DNA of 64,000 bases from Glaciihabitans arcticus (GCF_004310685.1 NZ_SISG01000001.1:2542001-2606000); one strand, 5' to 3'; positions 26,050 through 39,521 are shown, counted from the first letter of the stretch. A program made the numbers and translations. The notes: a model not told the origin generated them from the sequence alone.

Positions 26050-26336
26050 GTGTATAGCTCCAAAGCCCAGCTCTGGAAGCCGGAAAAGTTAGGAATGCCC
26101 GAGGGCGGAAGTCAACTGATTAAAAATACGGTGTTAAACCCGTGCGGTCAAACCCGACCTTGTGGAAACAAAGTTATCCACATCGGGATAACTGGGGGTT
26201 GGTAACCCGGCCACGCGCTGAACTAAGGTAAAGCTCAGCCATTCTTCGAGGGCAGAATCGGCATTCGCGAACTCCCCAAGGTTATCGTACCAGTGGATAA
26301 CTCTGTGAGTAACTGTTAATTCGATTCGGAAGGCAC
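26050..26336. other. rpmH-dnaA intergenic region with DnaA boxes (left part of oriC)
   Basis: This 287-base gap holds a perfect DnaA box TTATCCACA at 26174-26182 and a one-mismatch box (TTATCCACT on the minus strand) at 26292-26300, close to the dnaA start. The stretch is AT-rich for this genome (for example near 26118-26136). It must also contain the divergent promoters of rpmH and dnaA, and the nearer box may serve dnaA autoregulation. Confidence 0.7.
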
Positions 26337-27764
26337 ATGGCAGACACCGCTGATTCGACGCCGGCAATCTGGCGCTCGGTGCTCGCTCGCCTCACCTCCG
26401 ACGAGCGCATTACGCCCCAGCTGCACGGCTTCATCAGCCTGGTCGAGCCACGCGGCATCATGGCCGGCACCCTCTACCTCGAGGTGCCGAACGAATTGAC
26501 CCGCGGCATGCTCGAGCAGCGCATCCGTCTCCCGCTCCTCAACGCGATCGCCGGACTCAGCGAGGATCAGGAAGTCACGAACTTCGCCATCGTCGTAAAC
26601 CCCGATATCCAGGCCGACACCCTCGAGCAGGCGAACACGATCAGTGAGCCCGGCTACATCGAACCGACCATGATGTCATCGTCGCTCGAGCAAGAGAACA
26701 CCTCACCGCCCAGCCGTCGCGCCGACTCCCGCCTCAACCCGAAGTACAACTTCGACAACTTCGTCATCGGTGGATCCAACCGCTTCGCCCACGCTGCAGC
26801 AGTCGCCGTGGCCGAGGCGCCGGCCAAGGCCTATAACCCGCTCTTCATCTACGGCGATTCCGGGCTTGGTAAGACCCACCTCCTGCACGCGATCGGCCAC
26901 TACGCCGAGAGTCTCTACCCCGGAATCCGCGTGCGCTACGTGTCCAGCGAGGAATTCACCAACGACTTCATCAACTCGATTGCCAACAACAGGGCCAGTG
27001 TCTTCCAGTCGCGCTACCGCGAGATCGACATCCTGCTGATCGACGACATCCAGTTCCTGCAGGGCAAGGACTCCACTCAGGAGGCCTTCTTCCACACCTT
27101 CAATACGCTGCACGACCACAACAAGCAGGTGGTCATCACAAGCGACCTGCCCCCGAAACACCTCACGGGGTTCGAGGACCGCATGCGTTCCCGCTTCGAG
27201 TGGGGCCTCATCACCGACGTGCAGGCACCGGACCTTGAGACACGCATCGCCATCCTCCGCAAGAAGGCACAGAGCGAGAAGCTTCAGGTCGAGAACGAGA
27301 TCCTCGAATACATGGCCTCGAAGGTGTCGTCGAACATCCGCGAGCTCGAGGGAACCCTGATCCGCGTCACAGCGTTCGCGAGCCTCAACCGCCAGCCGGT
27401 CGACCTCGCCCTGGTGCAGACCGTGCTCAAGGACCTCATCACCCTCGACGAGGACAATGTCATCGCACCGGTCGACATCATCAACCACACCGCGGCGTAC
27501 TTCAAGCTCACGGTCGACGACCTATACGGGTCATCCCGTTCCCAGGCCGTCGCGACCGCCCGCCAGATCGCGATGTATCTCTGCCGCGAAATGACCAACC
27601 TTTCGCTGCCCAAGATCGGACAGCTGTTCGGCAACCGTGACCACACAACGGTCATGTACGCGAACAAAAAGATCACCGAGCTGATGAAAGAACGTCGCTC
27701 CATTTACAACCAGGTCACCGAGCTCACCAGCCGCATCAAGCAGAACCACCGCTTCAAGAGCTGA
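26337..27764 (+). CDS. dnaA: Chromosomal replication initiator DnaA
   Basis: DnaA (475 residues) is the AAA+ initiator that binds DnaA boxes and melts the origin. Domain I covers about 1-90, domain II is short and variable (about 95-132), the AAA+ domain starts near NPKYNFDNFVIG with Walker A GDSGLGKT (173-180) and Walker B LLIDDIQFL, and domain IV carries the box-recognition signature FGNRDHTTVMYANKK. DnaA boxes flank the gene on both sides. Confidence 0.98.
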   Translation: MADTADSTPAIWRSVLARLTSDERITPQLHGFISLVEPRGIMAGTLYLEVPNELTRGMLEQRIRLPLLNAIAGLSEDQEVTNFAIVVNPDIQADTLEQANTISEPGYIEPTMMSSSLEQENTSPPSRRADSRLNPKYNFDNFVIGGSNRFAHAAAVAVAEAPAKAYNPLFIYGDSGLGKTHLLHAIGHYAESLYPGIRVRYVSSEEFTNDFINSIANNRASVFQSRYREIDILLIDDIQFLQGKDSTQEAFFHTFNTLHDHNKQVVITSDLPPKHLTGFEDRMRSRFEWGLITDVQAPDLETRIAILRKKAQSEKLQVENEILEYMASKVSSNIRELEGTLIRVTAFASLNRQPVDLALVQTVLKDLITLDEDNVIAPVDIINHTAAYFKLTVDDLYGSSRSQAVATARQIAMYLCREMTNLSLPKIGQLFGNRDHTTVMYANKKITELMKERRSIYNQVTELTSRIKQNHRFKS

Positions 27765-28109
27765 TCGAGAGTTTGCACATGCATTCCACAACCTGTGGAT
27801 AACCGTGCCGACTCGCCGCTCGGATTGTTGATGAAAATCTCTGGCCTGTGGAAACAGGATTCGCCGACGCCGGCGGTTGTGGACTTCGTCCCACAGTTTG
27901 TGACCCCGGTCTCTACAAGTCACACTGATGTAGTTCCCAATCCGTGGCCTGCGAATGACAAGTTATCCACAGTTCCCACAGCGGTTAAGAATGTTGTTCT
28001 TTCTTTAATTCTTTGTTGGATCTGAAAGAACCTTTGACGTCCACGCCCTACCGCGCTGTGTCAGTATTAACCGGCCAGACCAGCATCCATCAGCGACAGG
28101 GGTTACTCC
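27765..28109 (+). other. Origin of replication (dnaA-dnaN intergenic region)
   Basis: This 345-base gap has no gene. It carries two perfect DnaA boxes, one on the minus strand at 27794-27802 and one on the plus strand at 27963-27971, and weaker box-like sites near 27847 and 27877. Downstream of the last box, 27985-28020 is very AT-rich and T-rich, a candidate DNA unwinding element. An 8-bp inverted repeat (27996-28003 with 28024-28031) flanks that stretch. The dnaN promoter must also lie here. Confidence 0.85.
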
Positions 28110-29255
28110 GTGAAGTTCCAGGTCAATCGCGACGTCTTCAGCGAGGCTGTGTCCTTTGCGGTCAAGCTGCTTCCGCAGCGCACCACGCTCCCCATCCTGA
28201 GCGGAATCCTGATCGAGGCGACCGCTGACGGACTCACCCTCTCCTCCTTCGACTACGAGGTCTCGGCCCAGACGGAGATCGCCGCCCAGGTGGAGGAACC
28301 CGGCAAGGTTCTCGTCTCCGGTCGCCTGCTCGCCGACATCGCGAGCCGCTTGCCGAACGCTCCCGTCACCTTCTCCACCGACGAGGGGCGCATCTCCGTC
28401 TCCTGTGGTTCGGCGAACTTCACCCTCCTGAGCATGCCGGTCGAGGAATACCCCACGCTTCCGCAGGTGTCGGCCCAGTCCGGCGTCCTGCCGGCTGAGT
28501 TGTTCGCAGCCGCTGTCTCGCAGGTCGCCGTCGCTGCATCGCGGGATGACGTGACCCCCGTGATCACAGGTGTGCAGCTCGAGATTTCCGAGAACAGCCT
28601 GTCCCTCATCGCCACCGACCGGTACCGCGTTGCGGTCCGCGAGATCGAGTGGACCGGGGGAGAGTCGGTCACCGACGGACTCACCGCCCTCGTGCCCGCC
28701 CGCACCCTCACCGAGATCGGCAAGACGTTCGGCCACAGCGGCAGCATCTCGGTCGCGATCACGAGCACCGACGAACGTGAGCTGATCGCGTTCCAGGCCG
28801 ACAAGAAGACCGTGACGTCGCTGCTCATCAAGGGCAACTTTCCTCCGGTCAAGCGCCTCTTCCCCGAGGTCGTCGACAACTACGCGGTCATCAACACCGC
28901 AGAGCTCATCGAGGCCGTGCGCCGCGTCTCGCTGGTGCTCGAGCGCGAGGCCGCGCTGCGCTTCTCCTTCTCGATCGAGGGACTCACCCTCGAGGCGATC
29001 GGATCCGAGCAGGCCCAGGCCTCCGAGACCATCGATGCATTCCTCACCGGAACCGACACCGTCGTCTCGCTCAAGCCGGCTTTCCTGCTTGACGGTCTGG
29101 GTGCCGTGCACTCGGAGTTCGTGCGCATCTCGTTCACCAAGACCGAGAACCCGAACAAGCCCGGGCCGGTGCTGATCACCAGCCAGGCGTCCAAGGACCA
29201 GCCGGGCGCCGATAACTACAAGTACCTGCTGCAGCCCAACCTGCTTCTTCGCTAA
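28110..29255 (+). CDS. dnaN: DNA polymerase III beta subunit (sliding clamp)
   Basis: DnaN (381 residues) is the ring-shaped processivity clamp. Three related subdomains of about 120 residues each can be followed, beginning MKFQVNRDVFSEAVSFAVKL and including the VPARTLTEIGKTFG segment. The start is GTG at 28110. It follows oriC and precedes gnd, the common actinobacterial order. Confidence 0.97.
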   Translation: MKFQVNRDVFSEAVSFAVKLLPQRTTLPILSGILIEATADGLTLSSFDYEVSAQTEIAAQVEEPGKVLVSGRLLADIASRLPNAPVTFSTDEGRISVSCGSANFTLLSMPVEEYPTLPQVSAQSGVLPAELFAAAVSQVAVAASRDDVTPVITGVQLEISENSLSLIATDRYRVAVREIEWTGGESVTDGLTALVPARTLTEIGKTFGHSGSISVAITSTDERELIAFQADKKTVTSLLIKGNFPPVKRLFPEVVDNYAVINTAELIEAVRRVSLVLEREAALRFSFSIEGLTLEAIGSEQAQASETIDAFLTGTDTVVSLKPAFLLDGLGAVHSEFVRISFTKTENPNKPGPVLITSQASKDQPGADNYKYLLQPNLLLR

Positions 29256-29288
29256 GCAGCATCCACCACGAACACTCAAGGGACCACC

Positions 29289-30173
29289 ATGCACATCGGG
29301 CTTATCGGACTCGGCAAGATGGGCAACAACATGCGCGCTCGCCTGCGGGAGCACGACATCGAGGTCACGGGTTACGACCCGAATCCCGAGGTTTCGGATG
29401 TCGCGAGCCTCGCCGCCCTCGCAGAAGCTCTCCCCACACCGCGCATCGTCTGGGTCATGGTGCCCTCCGGTGCCATCACGGCGAGTGTCATTACCGAGCT
29501 CGGCGGAGTACTCGAGGCCGGCGACCTGGTCATCGAGGGTGGCAACTCCCGCTTCACCGAGGATTTCACACATTCGGCGCTGCTCGCCGAAAAGGGTGTG
29601 AAGTATGTCGATGCCGGTGTTTCCGGCGGAGTGTGGGGTCTCAAGAACGGTTACGGCCTCATGGTCGGCGGCGACGCGTCCGACGTTGAGCGCGCACTCC
29701 CGGTATTCGACGCGCTCCGCCCCGATGGTCCGCGCGACGAGGGATTCGTGCACGCCGGCGAGATCGGTGCCGGCCACTACGCGAAGATGGTGCACAACGG
29801 CATCGAGTACGCGCTGATGCAGGCCTGGGCCGAGGGCTACGAACTGCTCGACACCCGCAAGGACATCATCAAAGACGTCACGGGCACCTTCAAGGCCTGG
29901 CAGCGCGGAACTGTTGTGCGCTCCTGGCTGCTCGAGCTGCTGGTCAAGGCGCTCGAGGAGGATCCGGAATTCGAGGACATCGAGGGCTATGTCGAGGATT
30001 CCGGTGAGGGACGGTGGACCGTCGAGGAAGCACTCAACAATGCCGTGCCGGTTCCGACGATCAGTGCGTCGATCTTCGCCCGGTTCGTCTCCCGCCAGCA
30101 GGACTCTCCGTCGATGAAAGCCGTCGCTGCGCTGCGCAAGCAGTTCGGTGGGCACGCCGTCCGCAAGAGCTGA
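29289..30173 (+). CDS. gnd: 6-phosphogluconate dehydrogenase, decarboxylating (short form)
   Basis: This 294-residue enzyme oxidises 6-phosphogluconate to ribulose 5-phosphate in the pentose phosphate pathway. The dinucleotide-binding start MHIGLIGLGKMGNNM, the GVSGGVWGLKNGYGLMVGG segment and the KMVHNGIEYALMQAWAEG catalytic segment are present. It belongs to the short (about 300 residue) class rather than the 470-residue class. Its place between dnaN and recF is characteristic of actinobacteria. Confidence 0.95.
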   Translation: MHIGLIGLGKMGNNMRARLREHDIEVTGYDPNPEVSDVASLAALAEALPTPRIVWVMVPSGAITASVITELGGVLEAGDLVIEGGNSRFTEDFTHSALLAEKGVKYVDAGVSGGVWGLKNGYGLMVGGDASDVERALPVFDALRPDGPRDEGFVHAGEIGAGHYAKMVHNGIEYALMQAWAEGYELLDTRKDIIKDVTGTFKAWQRGTVVRSWLLELLVKALEEDPEFEDIEGYVEDSGEGRWTVEEALNNAVPVPTISASIFARFVSRQQDSPSMKAVAALRKQFGGHAVRKS

Positions 30174-30189
30174 GGCGAGCGCGCAGCTC

Positions 30190-31359
30190 GTGATCGTCTC
30201 GCATCTCAACCTCACCGACTTCCGTAACTACGAGACGGTCGATGTCGCGATGGTGCCGGGCGCCAATGTGTTCGTCGGCAGCAACGGACAGGGCAAGACG
30301 AACCTGGTCGAGGCGCTCGGTTATCTGAGCACGCTCGGATCGCACCGCGTCTCAACCGATCACGCAATGATCCGGCAGGGACGCGATTCGGCAATCGTTC
30401 GGGCCCGCCTTGAGAATGGTGATCGCCAGGTGCTCGCCGAGGTGCAGATCAACCGTTCGGGAGCCAACCGCGCGCAGGTCAACCGTTCGGTGATCAAGAC
30501 CCGGGAGCTTCCGCGCTACTTCTCGAGCGTGCTGTTCGCCCCCGAGGATCTCGCTCTCGTGAGGGGGGAGCCCTCCGGCCGCCGACGCTTCATGGATGAG
30601 CTGCTCGTGCAGCGCTCGCCCCGACTCTCCGCAGTGATGACCGACTACGAACGTGTGCTCCGCCAGCGCAACACCCTCTTGAAGTCCGCGCGAGCGTCTG
30701 GCGTGCGCGGCGACCAGCTCAGCACCCTCGAGATCTGGGACGAGCGCCTGGTCGAGTTCGGCTCCCTCATCATCGAGGCGCGCAGCCAGCTCATCGCAGA
30801 ACTCCTGCCCGAGGTGGCCGCGGCTTATTCGGCGATCGCCGGCGCCGACCATGAGGCGAGTCTCACCACCCTGCTCAGCATCCTCTCGACCGACTCTCGC
30901 GACGCCGAGCCCGAGCTCGACGAGGCGGCTACCCGTGGGGGATCGATCAGCGCCACCGACGCCGGAGAACACTTCCGCGCCGCACTCGCGCGACTCCGTC
31001 GCGCGGAACTCGATCGCGGCCTCACGCTCGCCGGCCCACACCGCGATGATCTTGTGCTCCAGCTCAACGGGTTGCCCGCGCGAGGCTATGCGAGTCACGG
31101 TGAGTCCTGGTCGTTCGCCCTCGCGCTGAAGCTGGCGTCCGCCGAGGTGCTGCGGCGCGAGTCGCCATCCGGCGATCCGGTGCTAATCCTCGACGATGTC
31201 TTCGCGGAACTCGACCAGTCCCGCCGGGCTCGCCTGGCATCTGCGGTCGAGGGATTCGAACAGGTGCTCATCACAGCCGCGGTACTGGATGACGTTCCCG
31301 CCGAACTCGCCGGTCACATCGTGCGTATCCGCGCCGGAGCGATCGAGGAGGACGCGTGA
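30190..31359 (+). CDS. recF: DNA replication and repair protein RecF
   Basis: RecF (389 residues with this start) is an SMC-like ATPase that loads RecA at gaps. Walker A GSNGQGKTN is at residues 30-38, the signature region and Walker B (LILDDVFAELDQ) are near the C-terminus. GTG at 30190 is chosen because the conserved start VSHLNLTDFRNYE follows directly; an ATG at 30148 would overlap gnd by 26 bases. The stop overlaps the next gene as GTGA. Confidence 0.94.
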   Translation: MIVSHLNLTDFRNYETVDVAMVPGANVFVGSNGQGKTNLVEALGYLSTLGSHRVSTDHAMIRQGRDSAIVRARLENGDRQVLAEVQINRSGANRAQVNRSVIKTRELPRYFSSVLFAPEDLALVRGEPSGRRRFMDELLVQRSPRLSAVMTDYERVLRQRNTLLKSARASGVRGDQLSTLEIWDERLVEFGSLIIEARSQLIAELLPEVAAAYSAIAGADHEASLTTLLSILSTDSRDAEPELDEAATRGGSISATDAGEHFRAALARLRRAELDRGLTLAGPHRDDLVLQLNGLPARGYASHGESWSFALALKLASAEVLRRESPSGDPVLILDDVFAELDQSRRARLASAVEGFEQVLITAAVLDDVPAELAGHIVRIRAGAIEEDA

Positions 31360-31880
31360 CCGACAGCAATGTTCCACGTGAAACTTCTGGGGAGCGCGAG
31401 ACCGATGAGGCCCGTGCGGTCTATGCGCGCTTCCGCCGGATCTTCGGCCAGCCCGGTGCAACCTCGCGCGACGCGCGCAAGCGCGCGATCAGGGTGGATG
31501 GCGCGACAGTTCCCTTCGGCGCCGGCCGAGACCCGTCAGGACTCGGCGACATCATCGACGGCCTGACCGCACGGATGGGGTGGACGTCCCCGCTTGCACA
31601 GTCCGAGCTGCTGCTGGCCTGGGCCGATATCGCCGGTGCGGAGACGGCCGAGCACTCGACACCGATGGGCATCGAGGACGGCATCCTCACTGTGCAATGC
31701 GACTCGACTGCCTGGGCAACACAGCTGCGCCTGATGAAGACCACGATCACCACGCACATTGCGACGAGGTACCCGGAGGCCGGAATCCAGTCCATACGCT
31801 TCGAAGGACCGAACGCCCCTTCGTGGAAACGTGGCCCCAGATCTATTCCAGGCCGTGGCCCACGCGATACCTACGGCTAG
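31356..31880 (+). CDS. dciA: DUF721 protein, DciA-type replicative helicase partner
   Basis: This encodes 174 residues. The DUF721 region covers about 55-150 and includes LLLAWADIAGAETAEHSTPM and a DGILTVQCDSTAWATQLR beta segment, the KH-like core known from DciA. DciA proteins interact with DnaB and help load it in bacteria lacking DnaC or DnaI. The gene sits between recF and gyrB, its conserved actinobacterial place, starts with GTG in the recF stop, and carries a parS site in codons 5-10. Assignment to DciA rests on family knowledge and context. Confidence 0.85.
   Translation: MTDSNVPRETSGERETDEARAVYARFRRIFGQPGATSRDARKRAIRVDGATVPFGAGRDPSGLGDIIDGLTARMGWTSPLAQSELLLAWADIAGAETAEHSTPMGIEDGILTVQCDSTAWATQLRLMKTTITTHIATRYPEAGIQSIRFEGPNAPSWKRGPRSIPGRGPRDTYG
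31370..31385. promoter_or_regulatory. parS site 3, within the first codons of dciA
   Basis: TGTTCCACGTGAAACT matches the parS 16-mer except for a T-to-C change in the left arm and the last base. It is read as codons N5-V-P-R-E-T10 of dciA. It lies 8.5 kb from parS site 1 on the other side of the origin. Confidence 0.82.
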
Positions 31881-31948
31881 TAGGGCAAATTCGGTCACAT
31901 GGCGACGAACTGTCCCCAGACCGGCGTATATCCCCTCTGAGGGGGTAG

Positions 31949-34114
<2,166 letters not shown>

Positions 34115-34124
34115 GGACTAACCC

Positions 34125-36708
<2,584 letters not shown>

Positions 36709-36716
<8 letters not shown>

Positions 36717-37116
36717 TGTCGCGGAGAAGCTGCAGCGCAAGTCGCAGCGGCCAGTAGCCACCAAGCAGGTTCGCCTCAAGCTGGTCTACGTCGACTTCTG
36801 GTCGACGGTCAAGCTGTCGTTCCTCGTCGCGGTTTCGCTGGGCGTTGTGCTCGTCGTCGCAACCATCCTGATCTACCTCGTCCTGCAATCCACGGGCGTT
36901 TTTGACAAGGTGGATGCCCTGCTCATCGACATCCTGACGGAGGACGGGTTCAGCATCGCCAAGAACCTCTCGCTCGGCACGGTCGGTTTCTTCAGCATCA
37001 TCGTCGCTATCGTGAACATCATCGTGGGCACGGCCCTCGGTGCGATCACGAGCCTGCTGTACAACCTCAGCGTGCGACTGACCGGTGGACTCCTCGTCGG
37101 ATTCACCAACAACTAA
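36709..37116 (+). CDS. DUF3566 membrane protein
   Basis: This encodes 135 residues with two hydrophobic segments (about 33-61 and 85-123, the second possibly two helices). The order gyrB-gyrA-DUF3566-tRNA-Ile-tRNA-Ala is conserved in actinobacteria; the mycobacterial counterpart (CwsA/Rv0007 neighbourhood) is linked to envelope or division functions, but a role here is only inferred. It starts inside the gyrA end, overlapping by 8 bases. Confidence 0.85.
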
Positions 37117-37145
37117 GCCACTTTTTCTCAGCGAGCATCGCTCGA

Positions 37146-37173
37146 TTGGGAAACTGGGTGCGGGTGCGATACT
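37146..37173 (+). promoter_or_regulatory. Probable tRNA-Ile/tRNA-Ala promoter
   Basis: TTGGGA (37146-37151) and GATACT (37168-37173) are 16 bases apart and lie just upstream of tRNA-Ile, with the tRNA beginning 17 bases after the -10. Confidence 0.5.
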
Positions 37174-37189
37174 CTCGTATCTGCCCAAC

Positions 37190-37263
37190 GGGGGTATAGC
37201 TCAGGCGGTTAGAGCGCTTCGCTGATAACGAAGAGGTCCGTGGTTCAAGTCCACGTACCCCCA
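37190..37263 (+). tRNA. tRNA-Ile (anticodon GAT)
   Basis: A 74-base cloverleaf can be folded: acceptor GGGGGTA pairs with TACCCCC, the anticodon arm carries GAT at 37224-37226, and the T arm contains GGTTCAAGTCC. CCA is not encoded. Confidence 0.97.
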
Positions 37264-37294
37264 CTGGAGTCCATGAAAAAAGGACTCTTCGACC

Positions 37295-37367
37295 GGGGCC
37301 TTAGCTCAATTGGTAGAGCGCCTGCTTTGCAAGCAGGAGGTCAGGGGTTCGATTCCCCTAGGCTCCA
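37295..37367 (+). tRNA. tRNA-Ala (anticodon TGC)
   Basis: A 73-base cloverleaf: acceptor GGGGCCT pairs with AGGCTCC, the anticodon TGC is at 37328-37330 and the T arm contains GGTTCGATTCC. CCA is not encoded. It follows tRNA-Ile by 31 bases, in which a 6-bp hairpin (37267-37272 with 37282-37287) lies. Confidence 0.97.
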
Positions 37368-37378
37368 CGTCCTAACAA

Positions 37379-37409
37379 GAAAAGGCCCGCACAATGTGCG
37401 GGCCTTTTC
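37379..37409. terminator. Bidirectional terminator between tRNA-Ala and the convergent membrane-protein gene
   Basis: A 14-bp perfect inverted repeat (37379-37392 with 37396-37409) closes a 3-base loop. It has T-runs in both directions, so it can end the tRNA transcript and the convergent gene at 37422. Confidence 0.9.
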
Positions 37410-37421
37410 TCGTTGGCGTGG

Positions 37422-38003
37422 TTAGGCGGTCGGCGTCTCGACGTCGGCCTGGTCGACGGGGAGCAGTTCCTCGTCGTCGATCCACAGGTCGTCGTCGGCG
37501 CGCAGCGTCTGCCAGGCGGCGTAGGCGATGCCGGCGAAGGCCACAACGCCGATGCCGATCAGGATGTACTTGCCGGGTCCGGACTTCTGCTGCACGAGGC
37601 CGGTCTTCACGCCCACCGCGTTGGCGGTCTTGGCGGCAGACTTGGTCGCGCGTCCGAGAGCTTCGCGCACGTGCGGGCTCTTCGCGGCCTCGATGACGGC
37701 GAGAGCCGAACCGAGGGCTGAGGTCACGGCGGGGAAGACGTCATCGACGAACTTGTCGCGGGTCGAGGTGGCCGCGTGACGCGTTGCCGAGACGCCAGTG
37801 TTCACGACGGGACGGATGCGGTCCTCGTACGTGTCCTTGACGCGCGGGGCGACGTCTTCGCGGGCGTAGTTGGCAGCCTGGCGACTTGCGTCACGAACGA
37901 CTCGGGTGGCGTGCTCGAGAACGTCTCGCTGGTCGTGCACGAGTTCTTCGGCCTGGCGCTTGAGCTTTGTGAACTCGCGCTGGCGCTTGCGGGACAGTCC
38001 CAT
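37422..38003 (-). CDS. Hypothetical protein: helical N-terminus, one membrane helix, acidic tail
   Basis: This encodes 193 residues. Residues 1-130 are helical and charged (RQAEELVHDQRDVLEHATRV and following), a single transmembrane segment covers about 149-167 (YILIGIGVVAFAGIAYAAWQ), and the C-terminus is strongly acidic (DDDLWIDDEELLPVDQAD). The ATG at 38003 has GGAGG at good spacing upstream; the frame extends further but without such a site. The family was not recognised. Confidence 0.75.
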   Translation of the reverse strand: MGLSRKRQREFTKLKRQAEELVHDQRDVLEHATRVVRDASRQAANYAREDVAPRVKDTYEDRIRPVVNTGVSATRHAATSTRDKFVDDVFPAVTSALGSALAVIEAAKSPHVREALGRATKSAAKTANAVGVKTGLVQQKSGPGKYILIGIGVVAFAGIAYAAWQTLRADDDLWIDDEELLPVDQADVETPTA

Positions 38004-38150
38004 GGAACAACCTCCGTCTGTGGGGATCAGCAATCGTGACAATCCTGTCACGCGCTTGCTTCAACAGTACCGATGAAGCTGGGAGAGACTTGTGGAGGAG
38101 CCGAACGTCACCGCAGCCTCACAGCTACGCCCTATGCAAGAATTGGGGCT

Positions 38151-38690
38151 ATGTCTGTCCACACTGCTGTTGCAACCATCACCACCAACCACGGCGTCAT
38201 CACGGTCAACCTTCTCGGTAACCACGCCCCGAAGACCGTCGACAACTTCGTCGGCCTTGCCACGGGTAGCCGCGAATGGACCCACCCGGCAACGGGCAAG
38301 GTCTCCAATGACCCGCTGTACAACGGTGTGATCTTCCATCGCATCATCAAGCAGTTCATGCTCCAGGCCGGCGACCCGCTGGGCCAGGGCGTCGGTGGAC
38401 CCGGCTACGAGTTCGACGACGAGATCCACCCCGAGCTGAACTTCAACGAGCCGTACGTGCTCGCCATGGCCAACGCCGGCTCGCGCGGCGGCAAGGGCAC
38501 CAACGGCTCGCAGTTCTTCATCACGACGGTTCCGACCCCGTGGCTCCAGGCCAAGCACACGATCTTCGGCCTGGTCGAAGACGAGGAGTCGCGCCGCGTC
38601 GTCGACGCGATCGAGGCAGTGCCGACGGACGGCCGTGACAAGCCACTCAGTGACGTCGTCATTGAGAGCGTCACGATCACCACCGTTTAG
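38151..38690 (+). CDS. Peptidyl-prolyl cis-trans isomerase, cyclophilin type
   Basis: This encodes 179 residues of a cytoplasmic cyclophilin that speeds proline isomerisation during folding. The catalytic region YNGVIFHRIIKQFMLQAGDP and the GSQFFITTVPTPWLQAKHTIFG segment are complete; no signal peptide is present. The ATG at 38151 is taken because the family begins there. The rhomboid gene starts 9 bases after the stop. Confidence 0.95.
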   Translation: MSVHTAVATITTNHGVITVNLLGNHAPKTVDNFVGLATGSREWTHPATGKVSNDPLYNGVIFHRIIKQFMLQAGDPLGQGVGGPGYEFDDEIHPELNFNEPYVLAMANAGSRGGKGTNGSQFFITTVPTPWLQAKHTIFGLVEDEESRRVVDAIEAVPTDGRDKPLSDVVIESVTITTV

Positions 38691-38699
38691 TCCCCGTTC

Positions 38700-39521
38700 G
38701 TGAGTGACGCGCGGGATCCGAACAACTACTGTTACCGGCATCCGGATCGCGAGAGCTACATCCTGTGCCAGCGGTGCGGGCGGACGATCTGCCCGGAGTG
38801 CCAGACACAGGCCGCCGTCGGGGTGCATTGCCCCGAGTGTGTAGCTGAGGCGCGAGCCCGGATGCCCAAGCGCAAGCCCGCGATCGTCACCGCGTTCCGC
38901 CGCTCGAGCACCAAGCCCGTCGTCACCTATTCGATCATCGTGCTGAACGCGATCGTCTTCGCGCTGCAGTTCCTGCTCGGCGACTTCGTGTTCCAGAACT
39001 TCGCCTACGCACCGTTCCTCACGGCGTCAGAGCCGTGGCGCATGATCACCTCGGCGTTCCTGCACTCCGAGACCTCCATCTTCCACATCCTGTTCAACAT
39101 GTACGCCCTGTTCATCTTCGGGCCGCAGCTCGAGCAGATGCTCGGGCGGGGGCGCTTCATCGCGCTCTACCTGTTGTCCGCATTCGGCGGATCGGTTGCG
39201 GTGCTGCTACTCGGGGATCCTACGGGCGGAGTGATCGGGGCATCCGGTGCCATCTTCGGCCTATTCGGTGCGTTCTTCATGATCCAGCGCAAGCTGGGCG
39301 GCAACACGATCCAGCTGGTGATCCTCATCGCGCTCAACCTGGTGCTCGGGTTCATCATCCCGAATGTGTCATGGCAGGGCCACGTCGGAGGACTCGTTGT
39401 GGGCCTCGCGGTGTCGTACGTCTACCTGCAGACCCGCTCGCCGGCGCAGCGTCGCTGGCAGATCGGCGGGGTCGTGGCGATCGCCGCCGCGCTCGTGGCG
39501 ATCACGCTCATCGCCGCCTGA
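38700..39521 (+). CDS. Rhomboid-family intramembrane serine protease with N-terminal zinc finger
   Basis: This encodes 273 residues. The N-terminus carries a Cys/His-rich zinc-finger-like region (C11, C23, C26, C31, C34, C44, C47), then about six membrane helices follow. The rhomboid catalytic pair is S182 in GASGAIFG and H228 in WQGHVGG. The enzyme would cut transmembrane substrates. The start is GTG at 38700. It follows the cyclophilin gene, an actinobacterial arrangement, and is convergent with crgA. Confidence 0.92.
   Translation: MSDARDPNNYCYRHPDRESYILCQRCGRTICPECQTQAAVGVHCPECVAEARARMPKRKPAIVTAFRRSSTKPVVTYSIIVLNAIVFALQFLLGDFVFQNFAYAPFLTASEPWRMITSAFLHSETSIFHILFNMYALFIFGPQLEQMLGRGRFIALYLLSAFGGSVAVLLLGDPTGGVIGASGAIFGLFGAFFMIQRKLGGNTIQLVILIALNLVLGFIIPNVSWQGHVGGLVVGLAVSYVYLQTRSPAQRRWQIGGVVAIAAALVAITLIAA

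Noticed and set aside
27996-28031. 8-bp inverted repeat beyond the last DnaA box as an independent replication element
   Set aside because: It is recorded within the origin entry; alone it is too short and widely spaced to call a separate feature.
28005-30215. A 736-codon minus-strand frame opposite dnaN and gnd
   Set aside because: dnaN and gnd are conserved on the plus strand; the long opposite frame has no family features and crosses the origin side of dnaN.
37240-37425. A plus-strand open frame overlapping both tRNA genes, giving a peptide with a DSPRLH-type end
   Set aside because: It is a translation through tRNA-Ile, tRNA-Ala and the terminator. Such tRNA-derived frames are a well-known annotation artefact.
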